Shown: positions 9,493 to 17,189 of the stretch, in pieces
How the letters are laid out: every line of letters starts with the position of its first letter
How positions within the stretch are numbered: position 1 is the first letter of the stretch
Assembly (NCBI RefSeq): GCF_020216525.1
Contig: NZ_JAIWOY010000001.1
Location: forward strand, 496,001-560,000
Direction: 5' to 3'
DNA: 64,000 nucleotides
Source: Nocardioides nematodiphilus
Lineage (GTDB): Bacteria; Actinomycetota; Actinomycetes; Propionibacteriales; Nocardioidaceae
Made by a program: the position numbers and the translations under genes
Notes under the pieces: generated by a model
Database searches by the model: none
Told to the model about the DNA's origin: nothing
The model's input: only the letters and a program-made list of their open reading frames with translations

Positions 9493-10520
9493 AGGGATCC
9501 TCCGAATCGGTGGGTACGGGCGAGCAGGTAGACGAGGAAGGGCGCCCCGAGCGCGCCGGTGACGACGCCGACCGGGTAGCGGGTGCCGAGCGCCCACTGC
9601 CCGATCTGGTCGGCGACGAGGACGACGAGCGCGCCGACCAGGCCCGCGGGCACCAGCAGCGAGGCGCCCGGGCCGACGATGCGCGCCGCGACCGGGCCGG
9701 AGAGGAACGCGACGAAGGCGATCGGGCCGGCGGCTGCGGTCGCGCACGCGATGAGCAGCACGGCGGCCACGATGACGACCAGTCGGGTGCGCTCGACCCG
9801 GACGCCGAGCGCGGCGGCCGCGTCGTCGCCGAGCTGGAGCAGCTCGAGCGGGCGCGACTGCGCGAGCAGCACCGGCACGACGAGCAGCACCACCGCGAGC
9901 AGAGGCACGACCAGCTCCCAGGAGGCCGCGTTGAGGCTGCCGGTCAGCCAGCGCATCGCGGTCTGCAGGTCCCACTGCGACGCCCGGACGAGCACCCACG
10001 ACACGACGCTGTCGAGCATCGCGGCGATGCCGATCCCGATCAGCACGAGCCGCGACCCGAGGACCCCGTCGCGCCAGGCGAGCACGTAGATCAGCAGCGC
10101 GACCCCGAGCGCCGCGGCGACGGCCACCAGGGAGACGGCGAGGCCGCTGAGCCCGAGCACGACGATCCCGAAGACGCCGGCGGCCGAGGCGCCGGAGCTG
10201 ATCCCGATCACGTCGGGGGCGGCCAGCGGGTTGCGCAGCATCGTCTGGAAGGTGACGCCGCCGATCCCGAACGCGAGGCCCGCGAGCAGTCCGAGGGACG
10301 CGCGCGGCACGCGAAGGTCGCCGACGGTGAAGGAGGCGCCCGGGACGTCCTGGCCGAGGATCACCCGGACGACGTCGACCGGTCCATAGAGCGTGTGGCC
10401 GATCATCAGGCTCGCCGCGAAGGCGATCGCCACCAGCGCCGCGAGCAGACCGAGCACCGAGCGCCGCCGCGTGGCGCGCCGACGGCGCTCGCCGACGAGG
10501 GTCACCGGGACCGTGCTCAC
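9489..10520 (-). CDS. FecCD-family iron-siderophore permease (second)
   Basis: A 343-residue inner-membrane permease of the FecCD/BtuC family with about 9-10 transmembrane segments. Family features include [38 protein letters not shown] and the coupling helix region [10 protein letters not shown]. It pairs with the permease encoded just upstream to form the heterodimeric channel. The GTG start at 10520 overlaps the previous stop by 4 bp (GTGA) and its own stop overlaps the ATPase start, so translation of the operon is tightly coupled. Confidence 0.95.
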   Translation of the reverse strand: MSTVPVTLVGERRRRATRRRSVLGLLAALVAIAFAASLMIGHTLYGPVDVVRVILGQDVPGASFTVGDLRVPRASLGLLAGLAFGIGGVTFQTMLRNPLAAPDVIGISSGASAAGVFGIVVLGLSGLAVSLVAVAAALGVALLIYVLAWRDGVLGSRLVLIGIGIAAMLDSVVSWVLVRASQWDLQTAMRWLTGSLNAASWELVVPLLAVVLLVVPVLLAQSRPLELLQLGDDAAAALGVRVERTRLVVIVAAVLLIACATAAAGPIAFVAFLSGPVAARIVGPGASLLVPAGLVGALVVLVADQIGQWALGTRYPVGVVTGALGAPFLVYLLARTHRFGGSL

Positions 10521-11521
10521 AGCGCACGCACCGCGGCACGGCGCACGAGCGCGATGAAGAACGGCGCGCCGAGCACGGCGGTCACGATGCCGACGTCGAG
10601 CTCGGCGGGCCGCGCGACCACCCGGCCGAGCACGTCGGCGAGGGTCAGCAGCGCGGCGCCGACCAGGAGGCTGAGCGGCAGCAGCCAGCGGTGCGCGGAG
10701 CCGACGAGGAGCCGGCACAGGTGCGGGACGACCAGCCCGACGAAGCCGATCGGGCCGGCCACTGCGGTCGCCGAGCCGCACAGCACGATCGCCGCCAGGC
10801 CGGCGAGGAGGCGCGTACGCCCGACGTGGACGCCCAGCCCGGCGGCCGCGTCGTCGCCGAGCGCGAGCGCGTCGAGGCCGCGCGCCGCTCCCATACAGAC
10901 GACCAGCGCCGTCAGCACGAGCGGTGCGACCATCCCGATCCGGTGCCAGTCGGCGCCGCCGACACCGCCGATCTGCCAGAAGCGGAACTCGTTCATCACG
11001 TCGATGCGCGGCAGCAGCACCGCGCTGACCATCGAGGAGAAGGCCGCTGTGCACGCCGCTCCGGCGAGGGCGAGCTTGAGCGTGGTCGGGCCGCCCCGGC
11101 CCAGCGAGCCGATGGCGTGGACGAGGACGGCGGCGGCCGCCGCACCGAGGATCGCCACCGCGAGGTACGACGACGGGGCGGCCAGGCCGAAGAACGCGAT
11201 CCCGCACACCACCGCCAGCGCGGAGCCCGAGGTCACCCCGAGCAGAGCCGGGTCGGCGAGGGGGTTGCGGGTGACGCCCTGCATCACGGCGCCGGCCAGG
11301 CCCAGCGAACCGCCGACGAGCACTGCGAGGGCCGTGCGCGGGACCCGCTTGGCGACGGCCGCGGCCCCGACCGTGTCGTGGTCGCCGCTCAGGCCCGCCA
11401 CGATGTCGGACCAGCCGACCGCCCGGACGCCGAGCGCCACCGAGAGGAGTGCGGCGACGGCGAGTGCCGCCAGAGCGACGAACAGCCAGGTGGTGCGTCC
11501 GGCCCGGCCGGGCAGGCTCAC
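10517..11521 (-). CDS. FecCD-family iron-siderophore permease (first)
   Basis: A 334-residue FecCD permease with signature pieces [37 protein letters not shown] and [10 protein letters not shown], and about 9 hydrophobic helices. The GTG start at 11521 overlaps the binding-protein stop by 4 bp. It is a clear paralogue of the next permease, the usual arrangement for heterodimeric siderophore channels. Its conserved VVPHLCR region contains the family proline-histidine that the second permease lacks (FLSGPVAAR there). Confidence 0.95.
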   Translation of the reverse strand: MSLPGRAGRTTWLFVALAALAVAALLSVALGVRAVGWSDIVAGLSGDHDTVGAAAVAKRVPRTALAVLVGGSLGLAGAVMQGVTRNPLADPALLGVTSGSALAVVCGIAFFGLAAPSSYLAVAILGAAAAAVLVHAIGSLGRGGPTTLKLALAGAACTAAFSSMVSAVLLPRIDVMNEFRFWQIGGVGGADWHRIGMVAPLVLTALVVCMGAARGLDALALGDDAAAGLGVHVGRTRLLAGLAAIVLCGSATAVAGPIGFVGLVVPHLCRLLVGSAHRWLLPLSLLVGAALLTLADVLGRVVARPAELDVGIVTAVLGAPFFIALVRRAAVRAL

Positions 11522-12555
11522 GCCGCCGCGCGGTCCGCTGCGGCCGCGAGCAGGTCGAAGTAGCGGTCGATGCCCCAGTCGATGGACAGCGGCGACGGGT
11601 TCGCCGAGGCCGCGAGCGGCGTCGAGTCCTGCAGGATCGCCACCGCGCCCTTCTTCACCGCCGGGATGGTGCCGATGAGCGGGTCGGCCTGGAGCGTCGC
11701 CACGGTCGTGTCGTCGCCGTAGCCCACGAAGACGTCGACGTCGTCGAAGCTGGACGCCTTCTCCGAGCTGATCGTCTCGTAGAAGCTCTCCGAGCCCTCG
11801 GACCGCTCGGTGACGATGCTCGGCTGCGGGAGGCCGAGGCCGGCCAGGAAGCCGGGCCGGGTGTCGTGGGTGGTGTAGAAGCCGATCTGGCTCAGGTCCT
11901 TGGGGTCGACGTAGCTGAAGAGGATCTTCTTCCCCTTCAGCGACGGGTGCGCGTCCAGGGACGTCGTGATCGTGTCGTCGAGCCTGGTGACGAGGGCGTC
12001 GCCCTCGGCCTTCAGGCCCAGCGCCTCGGAGTCGAGCCGAATCATGTCCGCCATCGAGGTGGCCCACGGCAGGCCGGGCTCGGCGACGACCGGTGCGATC
12101 TTGGAGAGGGTGTCGTAGTCCTCCTGGGTCAGGCCGGAGTACGCCGCCAGGATCACGTCCGGGTGGGTGTCCGCGACGGCCTCGAAGTCGATGCCCTCTG
12201 ACTCGTCGAAGAGGGTCGGCGTGGCGGCGTCGAGCTGGGTCAGCTTGTCCTCGACCCAGGGCAGCACGCCGTCGCCGTCGTCGTCGCCCCAGGCGGCCTT
12301 GCTCATCCCGACCGGCACGATGCCGAGCGCGAGCGGGACCTCGTGGTTGGCCCAGGCGACGGCGGCGACGCGTTCCGGCTTCTTCTCGATCACGGTGTCA
12401 CCGAATGCGTGGTGGACGGTGACCGGGAACCGGTCACCCGCGGCGGCGGTCGGCGCGGCGTCGGCTGCGGAGGTCTTCTCCTCGGCGCCGCAGCCGGACA
12501 GGGCGAGGGTGCCGAGCAGGGTCGCGCCGACGAGGGCACGGAGGGGACGGATCAC
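11518..12555 (-). CDS. Iron-siderophore ABC transporter substrate-binding lipoprotein
   Basis: A 345-residue periplasmic-binding-type lipoprotein that captures ferric siderophore at the outer face of the membrane. A short signal peptide ends in the lipobox LALSGC, with Cys22 as the lipidated residue, followed by a low-complexity linker. The fold shows the class III (FepB/FhuD) pattern: PERVAAVAWANHEVPLALG, PDVILAAYSGLTQEDYD, a long backbone helix, and a C-terminal lobe. First gene of the operon; the promoter region at 12556-12625 holds the iron-box-like repeats. Confidence 0.94.
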   Translation of the reverse strand: MIRPLRALVGATLLGTLALSGCGAEEKTSAADAAPTAAAGDRFPVTVHHAFGDTVIEKKPERVAAVAWANHEVPLALGIVPVGMSKAAWGDDDGDGVLPWVEDKLTQLDAATPTLFDESEGIDFEAVADTHPDVILAAYSGLTQEDYDTLSKIAPVVAEPGLPWATSMADMIRLDSEALGLKAEGDALVTRLDDTITTSLDAHPSLKGKKILFSYVDPKDLSQIGFYTTHDTRPGFLAGLGLPQPSIVTERSEGSESFYETISSEKASSFDDVDVFVGYGDDTTVATLQADPLIGTIPAVKKGAVAILQDSTPLAASANPSPLSIDWGIDRYFDLLAAAADRAAA

Positions 12556-12570
12556 GGGGTCGCCTTCTAG

Positions 12571-12620
12571 TTAGGTGAGACTAAGGAAGGCTAGCCTAAC
12601 CATATTTAGGTTCCCCTAAG
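12571..12620 (-). promoter_or_regulatory. Cluster of iron-box-like (IdeR/DtxR-type) palindromes
   Basis: Three related elements sit 16-65 bp upstream of the siderophore operon: TTAGGTGAGACTAAG (12571-12585), AAGGCTAGCCTAA (12587-12599, with a perfect 10-bp palindrome at 12588-12597) and TTAGGTTCCCCTAAG (12606-12620). They resemble the actinobacterial iron-repressor consensus TTAGGTTAGGCTAACCTAA, matching the outer half-sites best. Assignment to an IdeR/DmdR-type repressor is inference from this resemblance and from the downstream iron-uptake genes. Confidence 0.85.
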
Positions 12621-12656
12621 CAAGCGGTCGTGGTCACATCGTGCGCCCGGAAATGG

Positions 12657-12688
12657 CGAACGCCCACGGGAGATCCCGTGGGCGTTCG
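12657..12688 (-). terminator. Hairpin terminator after dcd
   Basis: A perfect 14-bp stem (12657-12670 with 12675-12688) closes a 4-base loop. It lies 22 bp beyond the dcd stop. No strong T-run follows on either strand, as is common in GC-rich actinobacteria. Confidence 0.8.
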
Positions 12689-12710
12689 TGGCGGCGCTGC
12701 GGCCGCAGCG

Positions 12711-13286
12711 TCAGATGGCCGTGCGGTGGAAGTTCTGGAAGCTGCGCGAGGCGGTCGGGCCGCGCTGGCCCTGGTACCGGCTGCCGTACTTCTCCGAGCC
12801 GTACGGGTGCTCGCTGGGCGAGGTCAGCTTGAAGAAGCAGAACTGGCCGATCTTCATGCCCGGGTAGAGCTTGATGGGCAGCGTCGCGACGTTGGCCAGC
12901 TCGAGCGTCACGTGGCCGGAGAAGCCCGGGTCGACGAAGCCGGCGGTGGCGTGGGTGAGCAGCCCGAGGCGGCCCAGGGAGGACTTGCCCTCGACGCGGG
13001 CGGCGATGTCGTCGGGCAGCGTCACGGTCTCGTAGGTGGAGCCCAGCACGAACTCGCCCGGGTGCAGGATGAACGGCTCGTCGCCCTCGGTCTCGACCAT
13101 GCGCGTGAGGTCGGACTGGTCGGCGGCCGGGTCGATCGCGGCGTACTTGTGGTTGTCGAAGACCCGGAAGAACCGGTCCAGCCGGACGTCGATCGAGGAC
13201 GGCTGGAGCATGGCCTCGTCGTACGGCTCGAGCGCGATCCGCCCGTTGTCCAGCTCGGTCTTGATGTCCCGGTCACTCAGCAGCAC
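12711..13286 (-). CDS. dcd: dCTP deaminase (probably bifunctional with dUTPase activity)
   Basis: The 191-residue enzyme deaminates dCTP to dUTP; the closest characterised actinobacterial form (M. tuberculosis, about 190 residues) also hydrolyses dUTP to dUMP. Visible motifs are [10 protein letters not shown] (residues 28-37), [12 protein letters not shown] (98-109) and [21 protein letters not shown] (ending at 132), with the presumed catalytic glutamate at 129. The C-terminal tail ([16 protein letters not shown]) closes over the nucleotide. Divergent from the GDSL hydrolase gene, 55 bp apart. Confidence 0.96.
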   Translation of the reverse strand: MLLSDRDIKTELDNGRIALEPYDEAMLQPSSIDVRLDRFFRVFDNHKYAAIDPAADQSDLTRMVETEGDEPFILHPGEFVLGSTYETVTLPDDIAARVEGKSSLGRLGLLTHATAGFVDPGFSGHVTLELANVATLPIKLYPGMKIGQFCFFKLTSPSEHPYGSEKYGSRYQGQRGPTASRSFQNFHRTAI

Positions 13287-13341
13287 GGGGTCAACCTACC
13301 CAATTCCGTCCCAGCGGGACCGTCGCGTCAGAATGCTGGGC

Positions 13342-14097
13342 ATGATCAAGCGGTACGTGGCTCTCGGGGACTCCTTCACCGAGGGCGTCGGCGACGTGGA
13401 TCCGACCCGGCCCAACGGGGTGCGCGGCTGGGCCGACCGGGTGGCCGAGGTGCTCGGCGGCTGCTGGGGCACCGAGTACGCGAACCTCGCGATCCGCGGC
13501 CGCAAGCTGGGTCAGGTGATCGACGAGCAGGTCCAGCCCGCACTCGACCTCGGCCCGGACCTGGTCACCATCTACGCTGGCGCGAACGACATCCTGCGCC
13601 CGTCGGTCGACATCGACGACCTGATGACCCGGTACGACGAGGCCATCGGCGCCCTGCGCTCGGGCGGCGCGACCGTGCTGGTGTGGAGCGCCTTCGGCGC
13701 CCGCAAGTCCAAGTTCTACGGGCTCCTGCGCGGCCGGTTCGCGTACTACAACGAGTGCGTGCGCGAGCTCGTCGACAACCACGGCGCGACGCTGGTCGAC
13801 TACTGGCGGATGGACGAGTACAACGACTGGGGCTACTGGGACGTCGACCGGCTCCACATGAGCACGCCCGGCCACGCGCTGATGGCGACGAAGGTCCTCG
13901 ACCGGCTCGGCCTGGGTCACGACCTGCCGACGCCCGAGCCGCTCAAGCGCCCGATCCTGAGCGTCGCCGAGCAGCGATCCGCCAACCTGGCCTGGACGCG
14001 CGAGCACCTCGGCCCCTGGGTGAAGCGCCGGCTCACCGGCACCTCGTCCGGCGATGGTCTCAGCCCGCGTTATCCGACGCCTCAGATCATCGGATAG
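13342..14097 (+). CDS. SGNH/GDSL-family hydrolase (cytoplasmic)
   Basis: A 251-residue SGNH hydrolase. Block I is YVALGDSFTEG with the nucleophile serine, block III is GANDIL, and the C-terminal catalytic pair lies in DVDRLHMS. There is no signal peptide, so it probably acts on an intracellular ester or acyl substrate that cannot be named. An alternative ATG three codons upstream (13333) is equally possible. The gene ends 31 bp before tRNA-Gly. Confidence 0.9.
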   Translation: MIKRYVALGDSFTEGVGDVDPTRPNGVRGWADRVAEVLGGCWGTEYANLAIRGRKLGQVIDEQVQPALDLGPDLVTIYAGANDILRPSVDIDDLMTRYDEAIGALRSGGATVLVWSAFGARKSKFYGLLRGRFAYYNECVRELVDNHGATLVDYWRMDEYNDWGYWDVDRLHMSTPGHALMATKVLDRLGLGHDLPTPEPLKRPILSVAEQRSANLAWTREHLGPWVKRRLTGTSSGDGLSPRYPTPQIIG

Positions 14098-14128
14098 GGT
14101 TCCTCACAGCCTGGCTGGCCCAGGTGTT

Positions 14129-14204
14129 GCGGATGTAGCTCAGTTGGTAGAGCGCGACCTTCCCAAGGTCGATGTCGCGAGTTCGAGTCTCGTCATCCGC
14201 TCCA
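14129..14204 (+). tRNA. tRNA-Gly (anticodon CCC)
   Basis: A full cloverleaf can be folded. The acceptor stem GCGGATG pairs with CATCCGC (14194-14200) and CCA is encoded at 14202-14204. The D arm holds GCTC/GAGC, the anticodon stem CGACC/GGTCG encloses loop TTCCCAA with CCC at 14162-14164, and the T arm GCGAG/CTCGT encloses TTCGAGT. The length is 76 nt. It is followed directly by three tandem 76-bp repeats. Confidence 0.97.
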
Positions 14205-14432
14205 ACAGCCCGAGAGGGCTCGAGCGCAACACTGCGCCCGATCGTCGATGTCGCGAGTTCGAGTCTCGTCATCCGCTCCAACAGCCCGAGAGGGCTCGAG
14301 CGCAACACTGCGCCCGATCGTCGATGTCGCGAGTTCGAGTCTCGTCATCCGCTCCAACAGCCCGAGAGGGCTCGAGCGCAACACTGCGCCCGATCGTCGA
14401 TGTCGCGAGTTCGAGTCTCGTCATCCGCTCCG
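14205..14432 (+). repeat. Three tandem 76-bp repeats, each ending in the tRNA-Gly 3' half
   Basis: Units lie at 14205-14280, 14281-14356 and 14357-14432 and are identical except for the last base. The final 37 bases of every unit copy tRNA positions 14168-14204 (variable region, T arm, 3' acceptor strand and CCA). The first 39 bases are not tRNA and begin with a small hairpin (AGCCC GAGA GGGCT). No unit has a D arm, anticodon arm or 5' acceptor strand, so none is a working tRNA. They look like tRNA-end duplications or attachment-site-like remnants amplified in tandem. Confidence 0.95.
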
Positions 14433-14437
14433 ACGAC

Positions 14438-14471
14438 AGAAGGTCGCCGCCCACCCGGGCGGCGACCTTCT
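14438..14471 (+). terminator. Strong terminator after the tRNA-Gly repeats
   Basis: A perfect 15-bp stem (14438-14452 with 14457-14471) with a 4-base ACCC loop is followed by the T-rich run TCTTTCC. It lies 6 bp past the last repeat, so the tRNA transcript probably runs through all three repeats before ending. Confidence 0.9.
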
Positions 14472-14591
14472 TCTTTCCTGGCAGATGCCTGTGTGACTGG
14501 TGGGATTGTTGCGACTTCTGGGATTCCGGCCGATAGTGGAGCGTCGATACGACCCGAAACTGCCTCTTCCCCAGCCCCTCGGAGTGACGCC

Positions 14592-15941
14592 ATGCACCGC
14601 CCTCGCCCTCGCACCATCGCCGCCGGCGCGCTGATCCTGCTGCTCGCCGCCGCGCCCTTCATCCCGCGCGGCGAGGACGACCACGGCAGCATCGCCCCCT
14701 CCAGCGAGCAGCCCCGCTTCCAGCCGCGCGACTCCTCCGCGGTCGGCACCACCCGGATCACGCCGGAGATGCGCAGCGAGATCGAGCGGGTCGCGGACGC
14801 GACCGCCGGCGTGCCGCAGGTCCACGGCCGCATCGACCCGCGCACCGCGGCCGCGATGGCCCAGTGCGCCGACCTCGACGGCCAGCACTACTGCCTGGGG
14901 GTCGGCTTCACCGAGGAGGCCCCGGCCGCCATCCAGGCCCGGGTCGCCGCCGATGCGGCGCCCGCCCGTCGTACGGCGCACCGCAGGCCGCGCGTCAACA
15001 CCGGCGACCTGTCCGCGCGGGGCGAGGCCAAGCGCCTGGCCGCCATGACGCCGGCGAAGCGCGCCGCGGCCACCCGCCGCGAGCTCACCCGCGCGGCCCG
15101 CTCGGTCGGCAAGGTCTGGATGCTGCGCCACGAGATCCAGGGCGTGCCGCTGCCGGACGGCTTCCTCGCCGCTCACCCGGAGGCCCGGGTCAGCACGACG
15201 ACGCCGGCCGCCCGCGCCGCGGTGACCACGGCCGCCGCGACGAAGAGCGCGTCCCCCACCCCGACCACGGTCAAGGCGACCACCGCGGCCGCCCCGCGTA
15301 CGGGCACCGCGAGCCCGAGCGCCACCGCCTCGGCGACCGCCGCCCCCACGATCGCCGCCTCCGTGCCGGTGACGTATCCGGTGAAGAAGCGGATCCTCAA
15401 GAGGACGCAGACCGCCGAGCAGATCCGGACCTACTGGTGTGGCCCGACGTCGATGCAGATGATCACCTGGGGCTGGAAGCAGAAGGACCGCGGCGCTGCG
15501 CACTGGGCCAGCAAGCTGCACACCACGACCGGCGGCACCGCGATCACCGACATGGTCCGGGTCGTCAACCGCTCCACCGGGTGGGACGACGCGGCCCACG
15601 CCGGCACGTACGTCGTGCTCGACGTCCGCGGCTGGTCGACCGCGCAGTTCTACGCCCTGATGCAGAAGCACATCGCGCAGTACAGGGCGCCGGTGATCCT
15701 GCACCCGCTGCTCTCGACGCGCTACTTCCCCTACTTGCCGTACAGCGGCAGCGGCCACTACCAGGTCGGTCGCGGCTACCGGACGACCGCGGACGGGGTG
15801 AAGGAGATCGGCTACTTCGAGCCGTGGAACCCGCAGCGCTTCCACCCGTCGGTGCCGTACGTCTCGCGCGTGCAGTGGCTCCCGGTGAGCAACGTCCTCG
15901 CCGCGAACAAGGCCAACTCGCTGCATAACATCGGCCTGTGA
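14592..15941 (+). CDS. Secreted C39-like family peptidase
   Basis: A 449-residue protein with an N-terminal signal segment (residues about 8-24), a helical prodomain-like region, a Thr/Ala/Pro-rich linker (about 200-260) and a C-terminal papain-fold domain. That domain has a candidate nucleophile cysteine in TYWCGPTSMQMI and a histidine in GSGHYQVGRGY, followed by a FEPWN motif, as in the C39-like (double-glycine peptidase-related) families. No ABC transporter is fused or adjacent, so bacteriocin export is unlikely; a secreted hydrolase is the better guess. Substrate unknown. Its stop overlaps the next gene by 4 bp. Confidence 0.82.
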   Translation: MHRPRPRTIAAGALILLLAAAPFIPRGEDDHGSIAPSSEQPRFQPRDSSAVGTTRITPEMRSEIERVADATAGVPQVHGRIDPRTAAAMAQCADLDGQHYCLGVGFTEEAPAAIQARVAADAAPARRTAHRRPRVNTGDLSARGEAKRLAAMTPAKRAAATRRELTRAARSVGKVWMLRHEIQGVPLPDGFLAAHPEARVSTTTPAARAAVTTAAATKSASPTPTTVKATTAAAPRTGTASPSATASATAAPTIAASVPVTYPVKKRILKRTQTAEQIRTYWCGPTSMQMITWGWKQKDRGAAHWASKLHTTTGGTAITDMVRVVNRSTGWDDAAHAGTYVVLDVRGWSTAQFYALMQKHIAQYRAPVILHPLLSTRYFPYLPYSGSGHYQVGRGYRTTADGVKEIGYFEPWNPQRFHPSVPYVSRVQWLPVSNVLAANKANSLHNIGL

Positions 15942-17131
15942 CCTCGCCCGTGCCCCTGTCCGCGACGCTGCGACGTACCGCCTGGGGGCTGCTCGCCGCC
16001 CTCGCGCTGACGGCCGTGGCCGGCTGCACCGGATCCGACGACCAGCCGGAGAACGCAGCGGCGCCACAGCCCGAGCCGTCGGTCGCCTCGTCGAGCGCGC
16101 CCGCGACGCCGTCGCCGACGGCCTCGGCGAGCGCGTCGCAGCCCCCGAGTGCGGGTGGTACGACCACTGCGTCGCCCACGACCGCGCTTCTCGCCTGGAA
16201 GCCGTTGCCCGGCGACCCGGCCGACACGATCACCACCAACGGCCGGTGGACCCTCACGATCGCCGCCGACGGCCGGTCGTGGAGGCTCACGCCGGCAGGC
16301 AAGGGGCCAGGCAGGACCTTCGGGGCGAGCGCGCCGCGCGGGGAGCGGATCATGAAGGCCGGGCTCAACGGATCCTTCGCCGTCGTCGTCTACGGCACCG
16401 AGGCCGGCACCAGGCCCGAGACCGCGGCGGTGACCGATCTCGGGAGGCAGCGGACCAGCACGATCGACGCCGACGCCGATGCCGCCCCCGCCTCCGACAC
16501 CTCGTGGTCGCTGTACGGCACGCACCTCTGGTACGCGACCGGGGGCCAGGGCGGCACGCCGTACTGCCTCGCGAGCGCGGACCTCGACACCGGCCGGTCG
16601 GCCGTCGGCTGGTGCGCCGACGCGCACCACGGATTCACCAACATCACGGCCGCCGACGGCCCGACCGCGATGATGACGTTCGACGACGCCCGCCCGACGT
16701 CCTGCCGCACCCTCGTCACCGTCTCCGGCGAAGCCCAGCGCCCCGGCAACGAGATCACCCCCGTGCCCGGCGTGCCGGCGTGCAAGGGCAGCCAGGCGGT
16801 CGCGCTGGCCGGCAGCACGGTCTGGTCGATGGTGCCCGACGAGCACCGCTACCAGCAGATCCACGTGTACGCGTCGGCCTCCGACGGCGGCGTCACCGAC
16901 CTCGGCCTGGGCGTGAACAACACGCTGGCCCGCTGCGGCGACTCGATCTTCTGGGCCAAGAACGCGACCGGCTCGGCCCCGGCCGCGCTGATGCGCTGGG
17001 ACGGCTCGGCGCTGACCACCGCGTACGAGACCAAGGGCTTCCTCGGCCAGCCGCTGTGTGCCGGAGACCGGATCAACATCGCCGAGTCCGGCACTGCCCG
17101 CGACCGCCAGCTCACCGCCACCGTCGACTGA
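15938..17131 (+). CDS. Secreted lipoprotein of unknown function
   Basis: A 397-residue protein from a GTG start that overlaps the peptidase stop (GTGA), so the two are co-expressed. The signal peptide ends with lipobox AVAGC (Cys30), then a Ser/Pro/Thr-rich stalk to about residue 85. The remainder is rich in beta structure with repeating units such as TPYCLASADLDTGRS and MTFDDARPTSC, and contains several cysteines likely to form disulfides. The pattern suggests a beta-propeller, but no family was recognised. Function unknown; the partner peptidase suggests a cell-envelope role. Confidence 0.75.
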   Translation: MTSPVPLSATLRRTAWGLLAALALTAVAGCTGSDDQPENAAAPQPEPSVASSSAPATPSPTASASASQPPSAGGTTTASPTTALLAWKPLPGDPADTITTNGRWTLTIAADGRSWRLTPAGKGPGRTFGASAPRGERIMKAGLNGSFAVVVYGTEAGTRPETAAVTDLGRQRTSTIDADADAAPASDTSWSLYGTHLWYATGGQGGTPYCLASADLDTGRSAVGWCADAHHGFTNITAADGPTAMMTFDDARPTSCRTLVTVSGEAQRPGNEITPVPGVPACKGSQAVALAGSTVWSMVPDEHRYQQIHVYASASDGGVTDLGLGVNNTLARCGDSIFWAKNATGSAPAALMRWDGSALTTAYETKGFLGQPLCAGDRINIAESGTARDRQLTATVD

Positions 17132-17140
17132 CCTGACGAT

Positions 17141-17171
17141 GGCCCCGGCTCCCTCCACGGGAGCCGGGGCC
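17141..17171. terminator. Bidirectional terminator between convergent genes
   Basis: A 13-bp perfect stem (17141-17153 with 17159-17171) with loop TCCAC lies between the ends of the lipoprotein gene (17131) and the convergent surface-protein gene (17190), so it can serve both. Confidence 0.85.
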
Positions 17172-17189
17172 ATCGCTGTTCCTACGGGA

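Noticed and set aside
14205..14432. CRISPR array because of regular 76-bp spacing
   Set aside because: The units are identical throughout (no unique spacers) and derive from the neighbouring tRNA; no cas genes are in the window.
14054..14536. Several overlapping open frames on both strands in the tRNA-Gly repeat region, including peptides with DETRTRDI
   Set aside because: They are translations of the tRNA 3' end and its repeats; the DETRTRD-type peptide is a known spurious product of such sequence. No ribosome site supports them.
14592..17131. Bacteriocin export/maturation cluster based on the C39-like domain
   Set aside because: There is no ABC transporter, no precursor peptide with a double-glycine leader, and the peptidase itself has a signal sequence.
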